The notes under the pieces were generated by a model, which was not told the DNA's origin, searched no databases, and saw nothing but the letters and a program-made list of their open reading frames with translations. Positions 1 through 8,821 of a stretch of DNA of 64,000 nt are shown one piece after another. The stretch is taken from positions 1 to 64,000 of the forward strand of contig JACKAX010000017.1 of assembly GCA_020634875.1 (NCBI GenBank). The letters run 5' to 3'. The first letter of the stretch is position 1, and the number at the start of each line of letters is the position of its first letter. The position numbers were made by a program, and so were the translations under genes. This stretch comes from Anaerolineales bacterium. Its GTDB lineage: Bacteria > Chloroflexota > Anaerolineae > Anaerolineales > JABWBV01.

Positions 1-26
1 TCACATAATGAGTAGCTGTTCATTAC

Positions 27-347
27 TCATGACGAACTTTTTTCTTCCCGCAAGTATAAAAACATTGGTAAACCGAAAGAGACGCCGATCAGGAGTGTTC
101 CAACGATGGGCAGCCATAGACGGGGCACACTTCTATTTAACTTGTCGTTTCTGATGAACACCAGTAAAGCCACGGCGGAAACGATCACATCCAGCCAGGC
201 AAAACTGGAGAGGCGCGAGGCGAGAATTTCGCTAAAAAGAAGGTTGAGGTTCAAACCATGTTCCATCAGCCAGGGGATAAATTGCGAATAGGGAACAATT
301 ACGCCCAGGATAGCAAGGGCAAGGTAAATGTTTTTAGGTTTGAGCAT
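27..347 (-). CDS. DUF2834-like small membrane protein
   Basis: A 106-aa protein with three predicted membrane helices: an N-terminal one (residues about 7-25), one after a short Leu/Ser stretch (about 48-65) and a C-terminal one (about 77-98), ending in a charged REEKSSS tail. The size and spacing resemble the DUF2834 family, whose function is unknown. The ATG at 347 lies only 5 nt beyond the stop of the upstream hydrolase gene, so the two are probably co-transcribed and translationally coupled; no strong separate ribosome site is visible. The protein presumably sits in the cytoplasmic membrane. The family assignment rests on overall pattern only. Confidence 0.7.
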   Translation of the reverse strand: MLKPKNIYLALAILGVIVPYSQFIPWLMEHGLNLNLLFSEILASRLSSFAWLDVIVSAVALLVFIRNDKLNRSVPRLWLPIVGTLLIGVSFGLPMFLYLREEKSSS

Positions 348-352
348 CTTGA

Positions 353-1729
353 TTATTTACTCTCCACAAAAATGACTTCGGGAAATGCCTCGGATGCGCC
401 TTCGAGAAGGGGGCTTGCTATACCTTTGAATTCCGCGTCAAAAAATGCGAGCGAATACGCATCAATAATTTCCTGCACGCGTGCCCCATTCAACGGCCCT
501 TTCAACCCGATGTATGAAGCAAGCGGACTGAGCGCGGGCAGATCGGTAAAATCGTAATGCGCTGTGCCCAAGATCGTAAACCGAGCCACTGGGTTACCCA
601 TTGTTTCGAATAATTGCTCAAACAATGCCATGTTTTTGGGCTTCGGCCACAATTCGGAGTATAGGAACAAGAATGGTTGCCGCGGGCCGTGGGCAATCAC
701 GTCATCTGCCACTGGAACAAGCCATGCGTCCATGCCCAGCCCGGCTTTACAGCGCAGGTCCACCGCACACACTTGCACTGTTGCTCCGCCTCCGGTTGAA
801 TGGCCGAGTACCCCCATCCGGTTCAAATCTAGTTTTCCCTGCAACGTTGAATTGGACGCGTTGATCTCTACTAATTGATCCATCACAAAACGCAAATCAG
901 CCGTCCACTGATCAAGCAGGCGTTTGGCCGCAAGGTCATATTCGGCTTCCGAGACATTTTCTGGGAGAGTGTTAGGATTGTGCTGAGCTACTCGTCCATC
1001 TGGAAACACGGTGATAACCGAGGCATAGGTATGTTCTGGGGCCACAACGATGTAGCCGTGACTGGCAAGCTCCTGCATCTGAAACGTATTCTGCGCCCGA
1101 AAGCCGCCAAAGCCGTGCGAAAAAATCAGTACCGGAAACTGCGCCTCCGCCGAGGCAACGGTTACGTTAGCAAACGCGTCCGTCTTCGCATATTTCAAAT
1201 GATCCAGGAAAAAAGACGGCATTTCGATCCATGCGGAAATCGCAGGGGCTACAATTTCCACATGTTCCATCCAAGGGACGGGCGTTTTTCCGGGTGTCTC
1301 GGCGGGATACCAGACTTGTAACATTAACTCGCGTAACGCAGAGGAGTCGGAGGCATAAGGGTCGGTGCGGGAGAGGTCCGTTAGATCGAGAGTCAGTGTA
1401 CCGACGGGGTACGGTCCGGTGGGGGGGCGGATGTGGGGGATTGGGAAAAGCACGGGCGGGGCAACGCACACGATCAGGATCAGAATTCCTCCCAACATCT
1501 TCCACCCACGGGCGCCAAAAGACCAGGGTCGCGCGGGTTGCTGGAATCCCCAGAGCGCGAATCCCAACTCGATCAGGGTGAACGCGTATAGTGGTACCAT
1601 TTGCCACCGGTAGCCTTCGAACCCTAACTGGAAAAGAACCGTTAACAGAGGAAGTGGGGCATTCCACCGGCGCGGAATGATCAGGCGAAGAATGGTGGCG
1701 AGGGGGGTAAGGATTTCAAAAAAGCGCAT
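353..1729 (-). CDS. Membrane-anchored alpha/beta hydrolase, platelet-activating-factor acetylhydrolase-like
   Basis: A 458-aa protein. The first 100 residues hold about three hydrophobic helices and the rest is an alpha/beta hydrolase. Three features match the PAF-acetylhydrolase family: the nucleophile elbow GHSTGGG (Ser near residue 311), an acid motif MDAWLVP shortly after, and a C-terminal GTAHYDFTD with the likely catalytic His. FSHGFGG forms the oxyanion-hole strand. Family members hydrolyse short or oxidised acyl esters of phospholipids or other small esters; the true substrate cannot be read from sequence. The N-terminal helices would anchor the enzyme at the membrane. It heads a two-gene unit with the small membrane protein downstream. 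Confidence 0.8.
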   Translation of the reverse strand: MRFFEILTPLATILRLIIPRRWNAPLPLLTVLFQLGFEGYRWQMVPLYAFTLIELGFALWGFQQPARPWSFGARGWKMLGGILILIVCVAPPVLFPIPHIRPPTGPYPVGTLTLDLTDLSRTDPYASDSSALRELMLQVWYPAETPGKTPVPWMEHVEIVAPAISAWIEMPSFFLDHLKYAKTDAFANVTVASAEAQFPVLIFSHGFGGFRAQNTFQMQELASHGYIVVAPEHTYASVITVFPDGRVAQHNPNTLPENVSEAEYDLAAKRLLDQWTADLRFVMDQLVEINASNSTLQGKLDLNRMGVLGHSTGGGATVQVCAVDLRCKAGLGMDAWLVPVADDVIAHGPRQPFLFLYSELWPKPKNMALFEQLFETMGNPVARFTILGTAHYDFTDLPALSPLASYIGLKGPLNGARVQEIIDAYSLAFFDAEFKGIASPLLEGASEAFPEVIFVESK

Positions 1730-1764
1730 AGATTAGGTTAAATTTTTTTCCCCAGCAAAGCTCA

Positions 1765-4700
1765 TTAATTTGTAAGTTCGGGTCCATACATCACGATACG
1801 ATTGCGCCCGGAATTTTTTGCGACAAGAAGGGCGGTATCGGCACGGTCAATGAGGGAGGCAAGGTCTGGGATGTCATCTGTTAGAGAGGCCACCCCCAAA
1901 CTAATCGTGATGGGAATTTCTCCGCGTTCGGTTTCAAAGGGCATTTGCGCGATGCGAGAGCGGAGTCGTTCAGCCAGATTAAGAGCATCAGCAGCAAGCG
2001 TATGGGGTAGGATGATTGTGAATTCTTCTCCGCCATAGCGTCCAAAAATATCGGCTTTGCGAATTTCTTGCTGGCAACGTTGGGAGAGAATTCGCATAAC
2101 ATGATCCCCTGCTGCGTGACCGTAGGTATCGTTGACGCGTTTGAAATGGTCAATATCAATCATCACAGCTGAGAGAGGAAACTTATGGCGACGAGCACGG
2201 TCAAATTCTATCTGGCCTAGTTCAAAAAGGCGTCGCCGATTTTTAATTTTGGTGAGTTCATCCACAGTTGCCAGGGTTTGAACTTCTTGAAAGAGGCGTG
2301 CATTTTCGAGCGTGATAGCGACATGGTCGGTGTAAAGTGTAAGAATTTGGAGATCGGATTTGGAAAAAACATGGTCGGCGCGCGTTTCTACCAACCCTAT
2401 AACGCCGAGGAGTTTTTCTTTTGTCGAGATAGGCGAAGCAATCGCGCCAATCCAGGGACCTTCATCAAATTGGGAAAAATGTCCTTCCCATGTACGGTAA
2501 TCGCGCAGATAGAGAGGCTGTTGGGTCTTGGCGACGTGCCCCAAAATCCCATCCCCGAGCGCAATATATGCTCCACGATAATCCTTATCCATATTATGGC
2601 AGGCAGAGATAACGAGAATTTTCTCTTCTTCGGAGTAGATGCCTAGCTCACCTCCGGCTGCGCCAATTAGCGCCACAGCTTTTTCGAGGAGGGTATCATA
2701 GAGTTTTTGGATTTCTAATTGGGATGAAATAGCAGCTATCGCAGTACGTAACTCATCCAATTTGTTGACGCGCTCCGCCTGCATTTCATAAAGTCTGGAT
2801 TTTTGAACAGCGAGTGCGATGGCATCTGCAATCTGAGTAAGGATCAGAATTTGATCATTTTGATATCCATTCGGAACATCCCATGTCAGGTTGAGTGAGC
2901 CAATCACCCCATCAGAGGTTTGCAGGGGGATGTTGAGCCGCGAGCGGACTCCGCTTTCGTACAACCTCTTTTCTGCAAGAAACTGAGTTTCCAGGGTTAA
3001 GTCAGGGGTGCGGTGGATGTGTCCTGCCAGCACATCTTCCGCGGCCGCGGAAGATGTGGTCGGGAGAATAGTTCCCTGGGTTAACGTTTCACCGGGGTGT
3101 TCCACCGCAATCATCGTAAAGGACGATTGTTCATCATTGAGTAAGGCCAGGCTGATACGTTGACATTTGGTTAGTTCTTTTATTCCTACGGTAAGTTGTG
3201 GGAAGGATTGGATAATATCGGGCAGGGCATTTAACTGGTGCAAAATATCACGCACCGTTTTCGCTTCAAACTCATTTTGGACGGTAGTTTCGTAAAGACG
3301 AGCGTTTTCAATCGCAACTGCAACTTGATCTGCAAAGGCTTTCGCGAGTTGTGCGTGGCGAGAGGTAAAGTGGTTGAGTTCTTTGCTATCCAACGCTAAC
3401 ATTCCGATGATAGTTTGGTGGACGATGAGCGGAACCCCTAGCCAGGAGCGGATGTGGTTGTGCGGCGGTTCGCGGAATGGTGAGAAACTTGTGCGGGCAT
3501 TAGAAAGTAAAAGAACATTACGGTCTCTTACGACGACGGTATTTGGATTGTCGCCCGGAATAGGGAACCGCAATCCTACGATGTTTTCATCTCCAGACCA
3601 TCCCCTTCCTCCAACTATTTCAAGGAAGTCGTCTACAATAAGTTGCACGCTAGCACTATCGTGAGGAATTACCCGCTCAAGTTCGCGCAAAATTAAGTCA
3701 ATAGCTTCTCTTTGACGTAAGGTTGCGGCAACAATTGCCCCAGCCTCGCGCAGGGTTTCGGCCTCTTTGACAGCGACTTGGGCGGCTTCGAGAGCACGAA
3801 TTTTGACAATGGCAAGCGCCACCTGGCGGGCCACTTGTTCCCCAAGAGCAATTTCTTGTGGATTCAGGGGCTTGACTTCATTAAACCCCAGAAGGGCTGC
3901 ACCAAGTTTTTCTTGCCCTGCCATAAGGGGTAAGGCTAGCACCGAACGAATGGGAGCAAAGTTGTCAATATTCGGACGAATATAGTTGGAGTTAGGCAAA
4001 TCTTCAATGAAGATTGCATGCCCTGCCGCAAGTACACTTTCGGTAATTGTCTTTTCCTTGGGGGAAATTTTTATGCTTTGATAAGGAATTTTGGTAACCC
4101 CATTCGCAAAGGTGGGAATAGTTACATGGCTTTCCTCATCCCAAAAGGTAATGTAACATCCATCTGCCTGAAATAGTTTTACCAGCCGGTCGGCAATGGC
4201 TTCAAGCATAGCGAGTAGATTGGGTTGTTCAATCGCTGCGCGAGTGATGTCATTGAGCATCGCCAAATGGTGTTCACGAGTCCGTAATTCCTGAGCGCGC
4301 GTTTCAGCTTCGGAGCGTTGGGCGCGTTCGCCTTCATATAGCCTAACCTTGATGATGGCGTTTGCCGCGCGGTTTGCAAGGGCGTTGAGAAAATCCAAAT
4401 CTTCTTTGGAAAAATCACGCGCAATTCGATCTAAGGCGTATAACACGCCCAGGGTTTGGCCTTCTGCAAAAAGTGGCACCCCGGCAAAAGCGTGGATGCC
4501 TGCTTCAATGAGCATGAGATTAGGAGACCCAAAGATTGGGTGTTCAATATCGCGCTCTACAATCGGCTGTTGGTTATGGAGAATCCAATATGCCGTGCCC
4601 ACATTTTTTCGCAACCGGCTAATGACGGTAGCGGAGTCAAATAATTCAGACGTAGAAGCTGCAGAGAGATAATCTTCGGATTCTGCATCCCACAAAATCA

Positions 4701-5898
4701 AAATTGCTTCGCCGTTTGTAGTTATCAGGCGTTGAGTTTCAGAGACAATTTTCTGAATAACTCTTTGTAGTTCGTGCTGTTCATTAATGGAAAGCTCAAT
4801 CTCGGCGAGGGCTGCCTGCCGTTGGTACAGTAAACTTAATTCTGCAGTACGTTCCTGAACTTTAATTTCTAATACTCGTGCTTGCTCTTGAACCTGTTCC
4901 AATAAACTGGTATTTTCGATGGCAATCGCCGCATAACTGGCCATGGTGACCAATAAATCTTTATCTGCTTCGGAGAACCACGTTTCCCGGCGGTTGACCG
5001 CAGCCAACACCCCAATTTCCCCTTTTTCCGGGGTTTGAAGGGGTACCGCCAACATGGAACGGGCTCGCAAATTACTCTCCGTCCCGGTTTGAATATAGTG
5101 ATCCGGGTCATTCCGCACATCATGAACAACCTGTGCCTTCCCTGTGCGTAATGCTCGAAACATAATCCCATGCCCCGAAGGAATACGCTTTCCAACAATG
5201 TCATCTACCGCCGCTTGAAAAACTAATTCTTCTGTATCCGCATCTAAGAGGGCTATGGAACAGCTATCTGCATTCAACAGGACAGCGGCTTGGTTAACGA
5301 TTAATTGAAGCAGGGCCTTAGTTTCGCGTGTAGAGGAGATCGCAACACTAATCTTGTGCAAGGCTTCGAGTTGTGCTACGCGATCTGAAAAACCTTGTTG
5401 AGTTTGCCGGAGATCATAGCTCGATTCAAGGAGTTGTTCCTCAATGGCTTCGTAATAATGGGTTTGTTGTTCCAATTTAGCCTGGACAAGCTTAAATTGT
5501 TTTTGTAATTCCAGGAATTTTGCCCCTAAAGGTGTATATCCATGAATATCCACCACGATCAAGGATATGGCTTTAAGGGAAGCAACCGCCTCAAATCGAA
5601 AGAAGAAGGATTTGTTCTCGTGGTTGGGAAGATAATTGAGAATCGGATGAACGGCTGATGAATTGTTTGGAACTTGGCCTGCTAACGCCATAAGATCTTC
5701 ACGAATACCTTCTAATTCTGGAAAAATCTCCAAAAGTGGTATTCCATATAACCCACTTGGCTCAAGATCTGAGAAGATTTCTGCGAGAGAACCTGGCTCA
5801 ACAATAATTAAGTCTCGGTTAAGTAAACCAAAACCAACGAGGTGTAATTCCAAAAAATCTGTGCGAATTTTAGGGGGAGGAAAATCAATGCCTTGCAT
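1765..5898 (-). CDS. Multi-GAF diguanylate cyclase (GGDEF)
   Basis: A 1377-aa soluble signalling protein. After a PAS-like N-terminus (about 1-120) and a coiled coil it carries about six GAF domains in series, starting near residues 185, 370, 550, 725, 895 and 1055, joined by helices of the VAIENARLYE type. A C-terminal GGDEF domain follows (about 1215-1375). Its active-site loop is GGEEF, a functional variant, and RKAD sits five residues before it, matching the RxxD inhibitory I-site. The enzyme should therefore make cyclic di-GMP from GTP and be product-inhibited. GAF ligands are unknown. The ATG at 5898 is the first in frame; no Shine-Dalgarno site precedes it. A stand-alone promoter is likely, because the next upstream gene is 210 nt away. 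Confidence 0.92.
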   Translation of the reverse strand: MQGIDFPPPKIRTDFLELHLVGFGLLNRDLIIVEPGSLAEIFSDLEPSGLYGIPLLEIFPELEGIREDLMALAGQVPNNSSAVHPILNYLPNHENKSFFFRFEAVASLKAISLIVVDIHGYTPLGAKFLELQKQFKLVQAKLEQQTHYYEAIEEQLLESSYDLRQTQQGFSDRVAQLEALHKISVAISSTRETKALLQLIVNQAAVLLNADSCSIALLDADTEELVFQAAVDDIVGKRIPSGHGIMFRALRTGKAQVVHDVRNDPDHYIQTGTESNLRARSMLAVPLQTPEKGEIGVLAAVNRRETWFSEADKDLLVTMASYAAIAIENTSLLEQVQEQARVLEIKVQERTAELSLLYQRQAALAEIELSINEQHELQRVIQKIVSETQRLITTNGEAILILWDAESEDYLSAASTSELFDSATVISRLRKNVGTAYWILHNQQPIVERDIEHPIFGSPNLMLIEAGIHAFAGVPLFAEGQTLGVLYALDRIARDFSKEDLDFLNALANRAANAIIKVRLYEGERAQRSEAETRAQELRTREHHLAMLNDITRAAIEQPNLLAMLEAIADRLVKLFQADGCYITFWDEESHVTIPTFANGVTKIPYQSIKISPKEKTITESVLAAGHAIFIEDLPNSNYIRPNIDNFAPIRSVLALPLMAGQEKLGAALLGFNEVKPLNPQEIALGEQVARQVALAIVKIRALEAAQVAVKEAETLREAGAIVAATLRQREAIDLILRELERVIPHDSASVQLIVDDFLEIVGGRGWSGDENIVGLRFPIPGDNPNTVVVRDRNVLLLSNARTSFSPFREPPHNHIRSWLGVPLIVHQTIIGMLALDSKELNHFTSRHAQLAKAFADQVAVAIENARLYETTVQNEFEAKTVRDILHQLNALPDIIQSFPQLTVGIKELTKCQRISLALLNDEQSSFTMIAVEHPGETLTQGTILPTTSSAAAEDVLAGHIHRTPDLTLETQFLAEKRLYESGVRSRLNIPLQTSDGVIGSLNLTWDVPNGYQNDQILILTQIADAIALAVQKSRLYEMQAERVNKLDELRTAIAAISSQLEIQKLYDTLLEKAVALIGAAGGELGIYSEEEKILVISACHNMDKDYRGAYIALGDGILGHVAKTQQPLYLRDYRTWEGHFSQFDEGPWIGAIASPISTKEKLLGVIGLVETRADHVFSKSDLQILTLYTDHVAITLENARLFQEVQTLATVDELTKIKNRRRLFELGQIEFDRARRHKFPLSAVMIDIDHFKRVNDTYGHAAGDHVMRILSQRCQQEIRKADIFGRYGGEEFTIILPHTLAADALNLAERLRSRIAQMPFETERGEIPITISLGVASLTDDIPDLASLIDRADTALLVAKNSGRNRIVMYGPELTN

Positions 5899-6108
5899 AA
5901 AATAAATGCGAAAAAAAAGGTAGTTTAATTGTACACGAACCGCACATTTTGAGTTTATGAAAGCACCTTTGAATATTTAGGTGCTATCGTATTTTGCAGA
6001 ATTTCTCTGTATAAATGGCTTTTGAAAATTCAAGCCTACATTGATATCCGAAACAACCCGCGTTGAGTTTACATCGCTACAAAATTAGGAAGAACTGTGA
6101 CAAGATTC

Positions 6109-8577
6109 CTAAAAATATAGGGGGAATTGTTGTGGGTCTGCCTCATGCATCATTTGATAAACCCCTTCAAAAACATCTTCCACATTTGGCTTTGACCAGT
6201 AATTACCATCTGACCCATAGGCTGGGCGGTGCGGATGGGCAGTCAAAGTATGCGGCTCGGCATCCAACCAGAAATAGCCGCCTTGTTTTTCCAACACTTC
6301 CTGCATCATATAAGCGGTAGTGCCGCCGGGGACATCTTCATCTACAAACAACACCCGGCTGGTTTTTTTAAGAGACTCCACAATTTTGCCATGAAGATCG
6401 AATGGGAGCAGGGATTGCACATCAACTATCTCTATCTCAATGCCAACTTTCGCTAATAATTCGGCGGCCTCCATCACAATCCGGCAACACGCGCCGTATG
6501 TCACCACTGTGACATCAAGCCCCTCCCGGATCACTTCCGGAACCCCTGCGGGGACGCGGAATTCCCCGATGTTATCTGGTAACCGCTCGCGAAGCCTGTA
6601 CCCATTTAGCGCTTCCACTACCAGGCCAGGTTCGTCAGAAACAAGCAGGGTGTTATAAAAGCCTGCTGCGCGGGTCATATCGCGCGGAACAAACACATTG
6701 ATCCCGCGCACGAGGTGGATGATGCCTGCCATCGGCGACCCTGCGTGCCAAACGCCTTCGAGCCGGTGGCCGCGGGTGCGGATGATGATCGGGGCCTTTT
6801 GCCCGCCGCGGGTACGCCATTGTAGGGTCGCGAGATCGTCGGACATGATTTGTAAAGCATACAGAAGATAATCTAGGTATTGAATTTCAGCAATCGGTCG
6901 CAAACCGCGCATCGCCATCCCAATCGCCTGCCCAATTATCGTTGTTTCGCGAATGCCTGTATCGGTGACGCGTAAATCACCATATTTGGCCTGCAATCCA
7001 GCAAAGCCCTGATTTACGTCACCAATTTTGCCCACATCCTCTCCAAAGGCAATCACGCGCGGTTCACGCGCCAGCATCGCATCAAAGCATGCATTCATGA
7101 TTTGAAAGCCTTGAACAGTTGGGGATTTGGGGGAAAAAGATGGCTTTATTTCCTTAATATTCAGAATCGCTTCATGCGACTGGCTCGTGAGATGTGAGCC
7201 GTATCGTATCTGATTGCGATTCTGTTGTTCGTTTTTCCAGGCAAGTAACACTGCCCGCACCGTTTCAGGAGCTTCCCGGAGAGTGAAGAGCGCTTGTTTG
7301 GCGGCGACCATTAAATCACGGCGGAGGGGTATTTGTTTGGTGAGCAATTCTTTTTTGAGTGCTTCGACTTCCGGGCGTTGCGCAGCATAGGGGATTTCAT
7401 CCAGAATATCCACCAGTTCTTGCAGTTCAGCTTTTATCGGTTCCTGGTAAGCCTCCCATGCCTGGGCGCGCAGGGTTTCGACATAGGTGTGTGCCTGGGT
7501 TTCGATGAAATCTAATTCGTCGTGGGTGGCAAGATGGTTGGCAAGGATCCATTTTCGCATTTGGTGAAGGCAGTCAAATTCCTCTTCCCATGCCAGGCGT
7601 TCGGGCGATTTGTATCTTTCATGTGAGCCGGACGTGGAATGCCCTTGTGGTTGAGTCATTTCGATTACATGGATCAGGGCAGGAACATGGTCGCGGCGCG
7701 TGATTTGCTCCGCTTCCAAGTAAGTGGTGACCAGCGCGGGATAATCCCATCCGCGGACGGTATAGTGTTGGTATCCTGGGCCTTCGCCTGAACGTGCAAA
7801 GCCCTTTAGCACTTCCCCGACATTATTTTTGGTCATTTGGATGTCATTGGTGACGGAAATGCCGTACCCGTCATCCCATATCGAGATAATGGCTGGACAT
7901 TGAAGCACGCCAATTGCATTGACCGTTTCCCAGAACATTCCTTCCGCAGAAGAAGCGTTTCCGATCGTCCCCCATGCGATTTCGTCTCCCTGCCGGGAAA
8001 ACTGCGTGAAATGTTGCAGTTCGGGCAGATGTCGGTAAAGTTTGGAGGCATACGCCAACCCGGTCAGGCGGGGCATTTGTGCAGCAGTGGGGGAAATATC
8101 TGCGGAGGTGTTGTATTGATTGGTCAAGTTGCGCCAACTGCCATCAGGGTTGAGGGAGAGGGTGGCAAAATGGGCGTCCATTTGGCGTCCGGCGGAGGCG
8201 GGGTCGTGTTGGGGGTCGGCGTGGGCGTAGAGTTGGGCAAAAAATTGTGGAATTGTGGTGATGCCAACGGCAAACATCCACGTCTGGTCGCGGTAATAAC
8301 CGGAGCGGAAATCCCCTTTACGAAATGCGTGAGCGAGGGCGAGTTGGGGCAATTCTTTGCCATCCCCAAAGATACCGAACTTTGCTTTTCCACCCATCAC
8401 CTCCCGCCTTCCAATTAAACTGGTCTGGCGGCTTTCCCATCCCATTCGATAGTCATCGAGAATTTGTTCGCGGGTGAGGGGAAAGGAATCGAGCGAGAAT
8501 TTTTCGCGGGCTGGTTGTCCATTTGGTGTTTTGACCGCGAGGGTTTCTTGCGTCATCGTTTTTTGTTTTTGTGGCAT
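6109..8577 (-). CDS. Thiamine-diphosphate 2-oxoacid dehydrogenase E1, alpha and beta subunits fused
   Basis: An 822-aa protein combining an E1-alpha-like half (about 1-430) and an E1-beta-like half (about 475-822). The alpha half carries the ThDP region as IGNASSAEG followed by WDDGYGIS, where the classical motif is GDG...NN; this variant is familiar in fused E1 proteins. The beta half has the typical FGEDVGKIGDVNQGF and TDTGIRETTIIGQAIGMA segments and a C-terminal transketolase-like domain. It would decarboxylate a branched-chain or other 2-oxoacid and pass the acyl group to a lipoyl E2, but no E2 or E3 gene is in the window. The ATG at 8577 is preceded by CAGGAAA at good spacing. An internal ATG at 8556 is a less likely start. 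Confidence 0.88.
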   Translation of the reverse strand: MPQKQKTMTQETLAVKTPNGQPAREKFSLDSFPLTREQILDDYRMGWESRQTSLIGRREVMGGKAKFGIFGDGKELPQLALAHAFRKGDFRSGYYRDQTWMFAVGITTIPQFFAQLYAHADPQHDPASAGRQMDAHFATLSLNPDGSWRNLTNQYNTSADISPTAAQMPRLTGLAYASKLYRHLPELQHFTQFSRQGDEIAWGTIGNASSAEGMFWETVNAIGVLQCPAIISIWDDGYGISVTNDIQMTKNNVGEVLKGFARSGEGPGYQHYTVRGWDYPALVTTYLEAEQITRRDHVPALIHVIEMTQPQGHSTSGSHERYKSPERLAWEEEFDCLHQMRKWILANHLATHDELDFIETQAHTYVETLRAQAWEAYQEPIKAELQELVDILDEIPYAAQRPEVEALKKELLTKQIPLRRDLMVAAKQALFTLREAPETVRAVLLAWKNEQQNRNQIRYGSHLTSQSHEAILNIKEIKPSFSPKSPTVQGFQIMNACFDAMLAREPRVIAFGEDVGKIGDVNQGFAGLQAKYGDLRVTDTGIRETTIIGQAIGMAMRGLRPIAEIQYLDYLLYALQIMSDDLATLQWRTRGGQKAPIIIRTRGHRLEGVWHAGSPMAGIIHLVRGINVFVPRDMTRAAGFYNTLLVSDEPGLVVEALNGYRLRERLPDNIGEFRVPAGVPEVIREGLDVTVVTYGACCRIVMEAAELLAKVGIEIEIVDVQSLLPFDLHGKIVESLKKTSRVLFVDEDVPGGTTAYMMQEVLEKQGGYFWLDAEPHTLTAHPHRPAYGSDGNYWSKPNVEDVFEGVYQMMHEADPQQFPLYF

Positions 8578-8763
8578 GGGGTTTCCTGAAGATTAAAACA
8601 ACGGCTTAACAAATAAACGCGCAAAGGCGGTTTACAAGCTATTGAGTAAAAGCTTACCTTTATTGAGGGGTTGGGACCTGAAGTTAGGGACATTATATCT
8701 TAACTGAAAAGTGGATTTTCTTCGAGAAAATTTCGTTGTTCAGCCAAAATACACATTCAACCA

Positions 8764-8772
8764 TGATATGAT
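8764..8772 (+). promoter_or_regulatory. Extended -10 promoter for the S9 peptidase gene
   Basis: The string TGATATGAT fits the extended -10 form TGnTATAAT with one mismatch. Transcription would begin near 8779, giving a leader of about 43 nt that includes the ribosome site GGAG at 8812-8815. No convincing -35 box lies 17 nt upstream, as is usual for extended -10 promoters. It sits in the 244-nt divergent gap between the E1 gene and the peptidase gene. Confidence 0.45.
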
Positions 8773-8821
8773 CTCGGTTGGTCAAAACTCTTTACCTTGA
8801 ATTTATTCCTTGGAGACCCTC

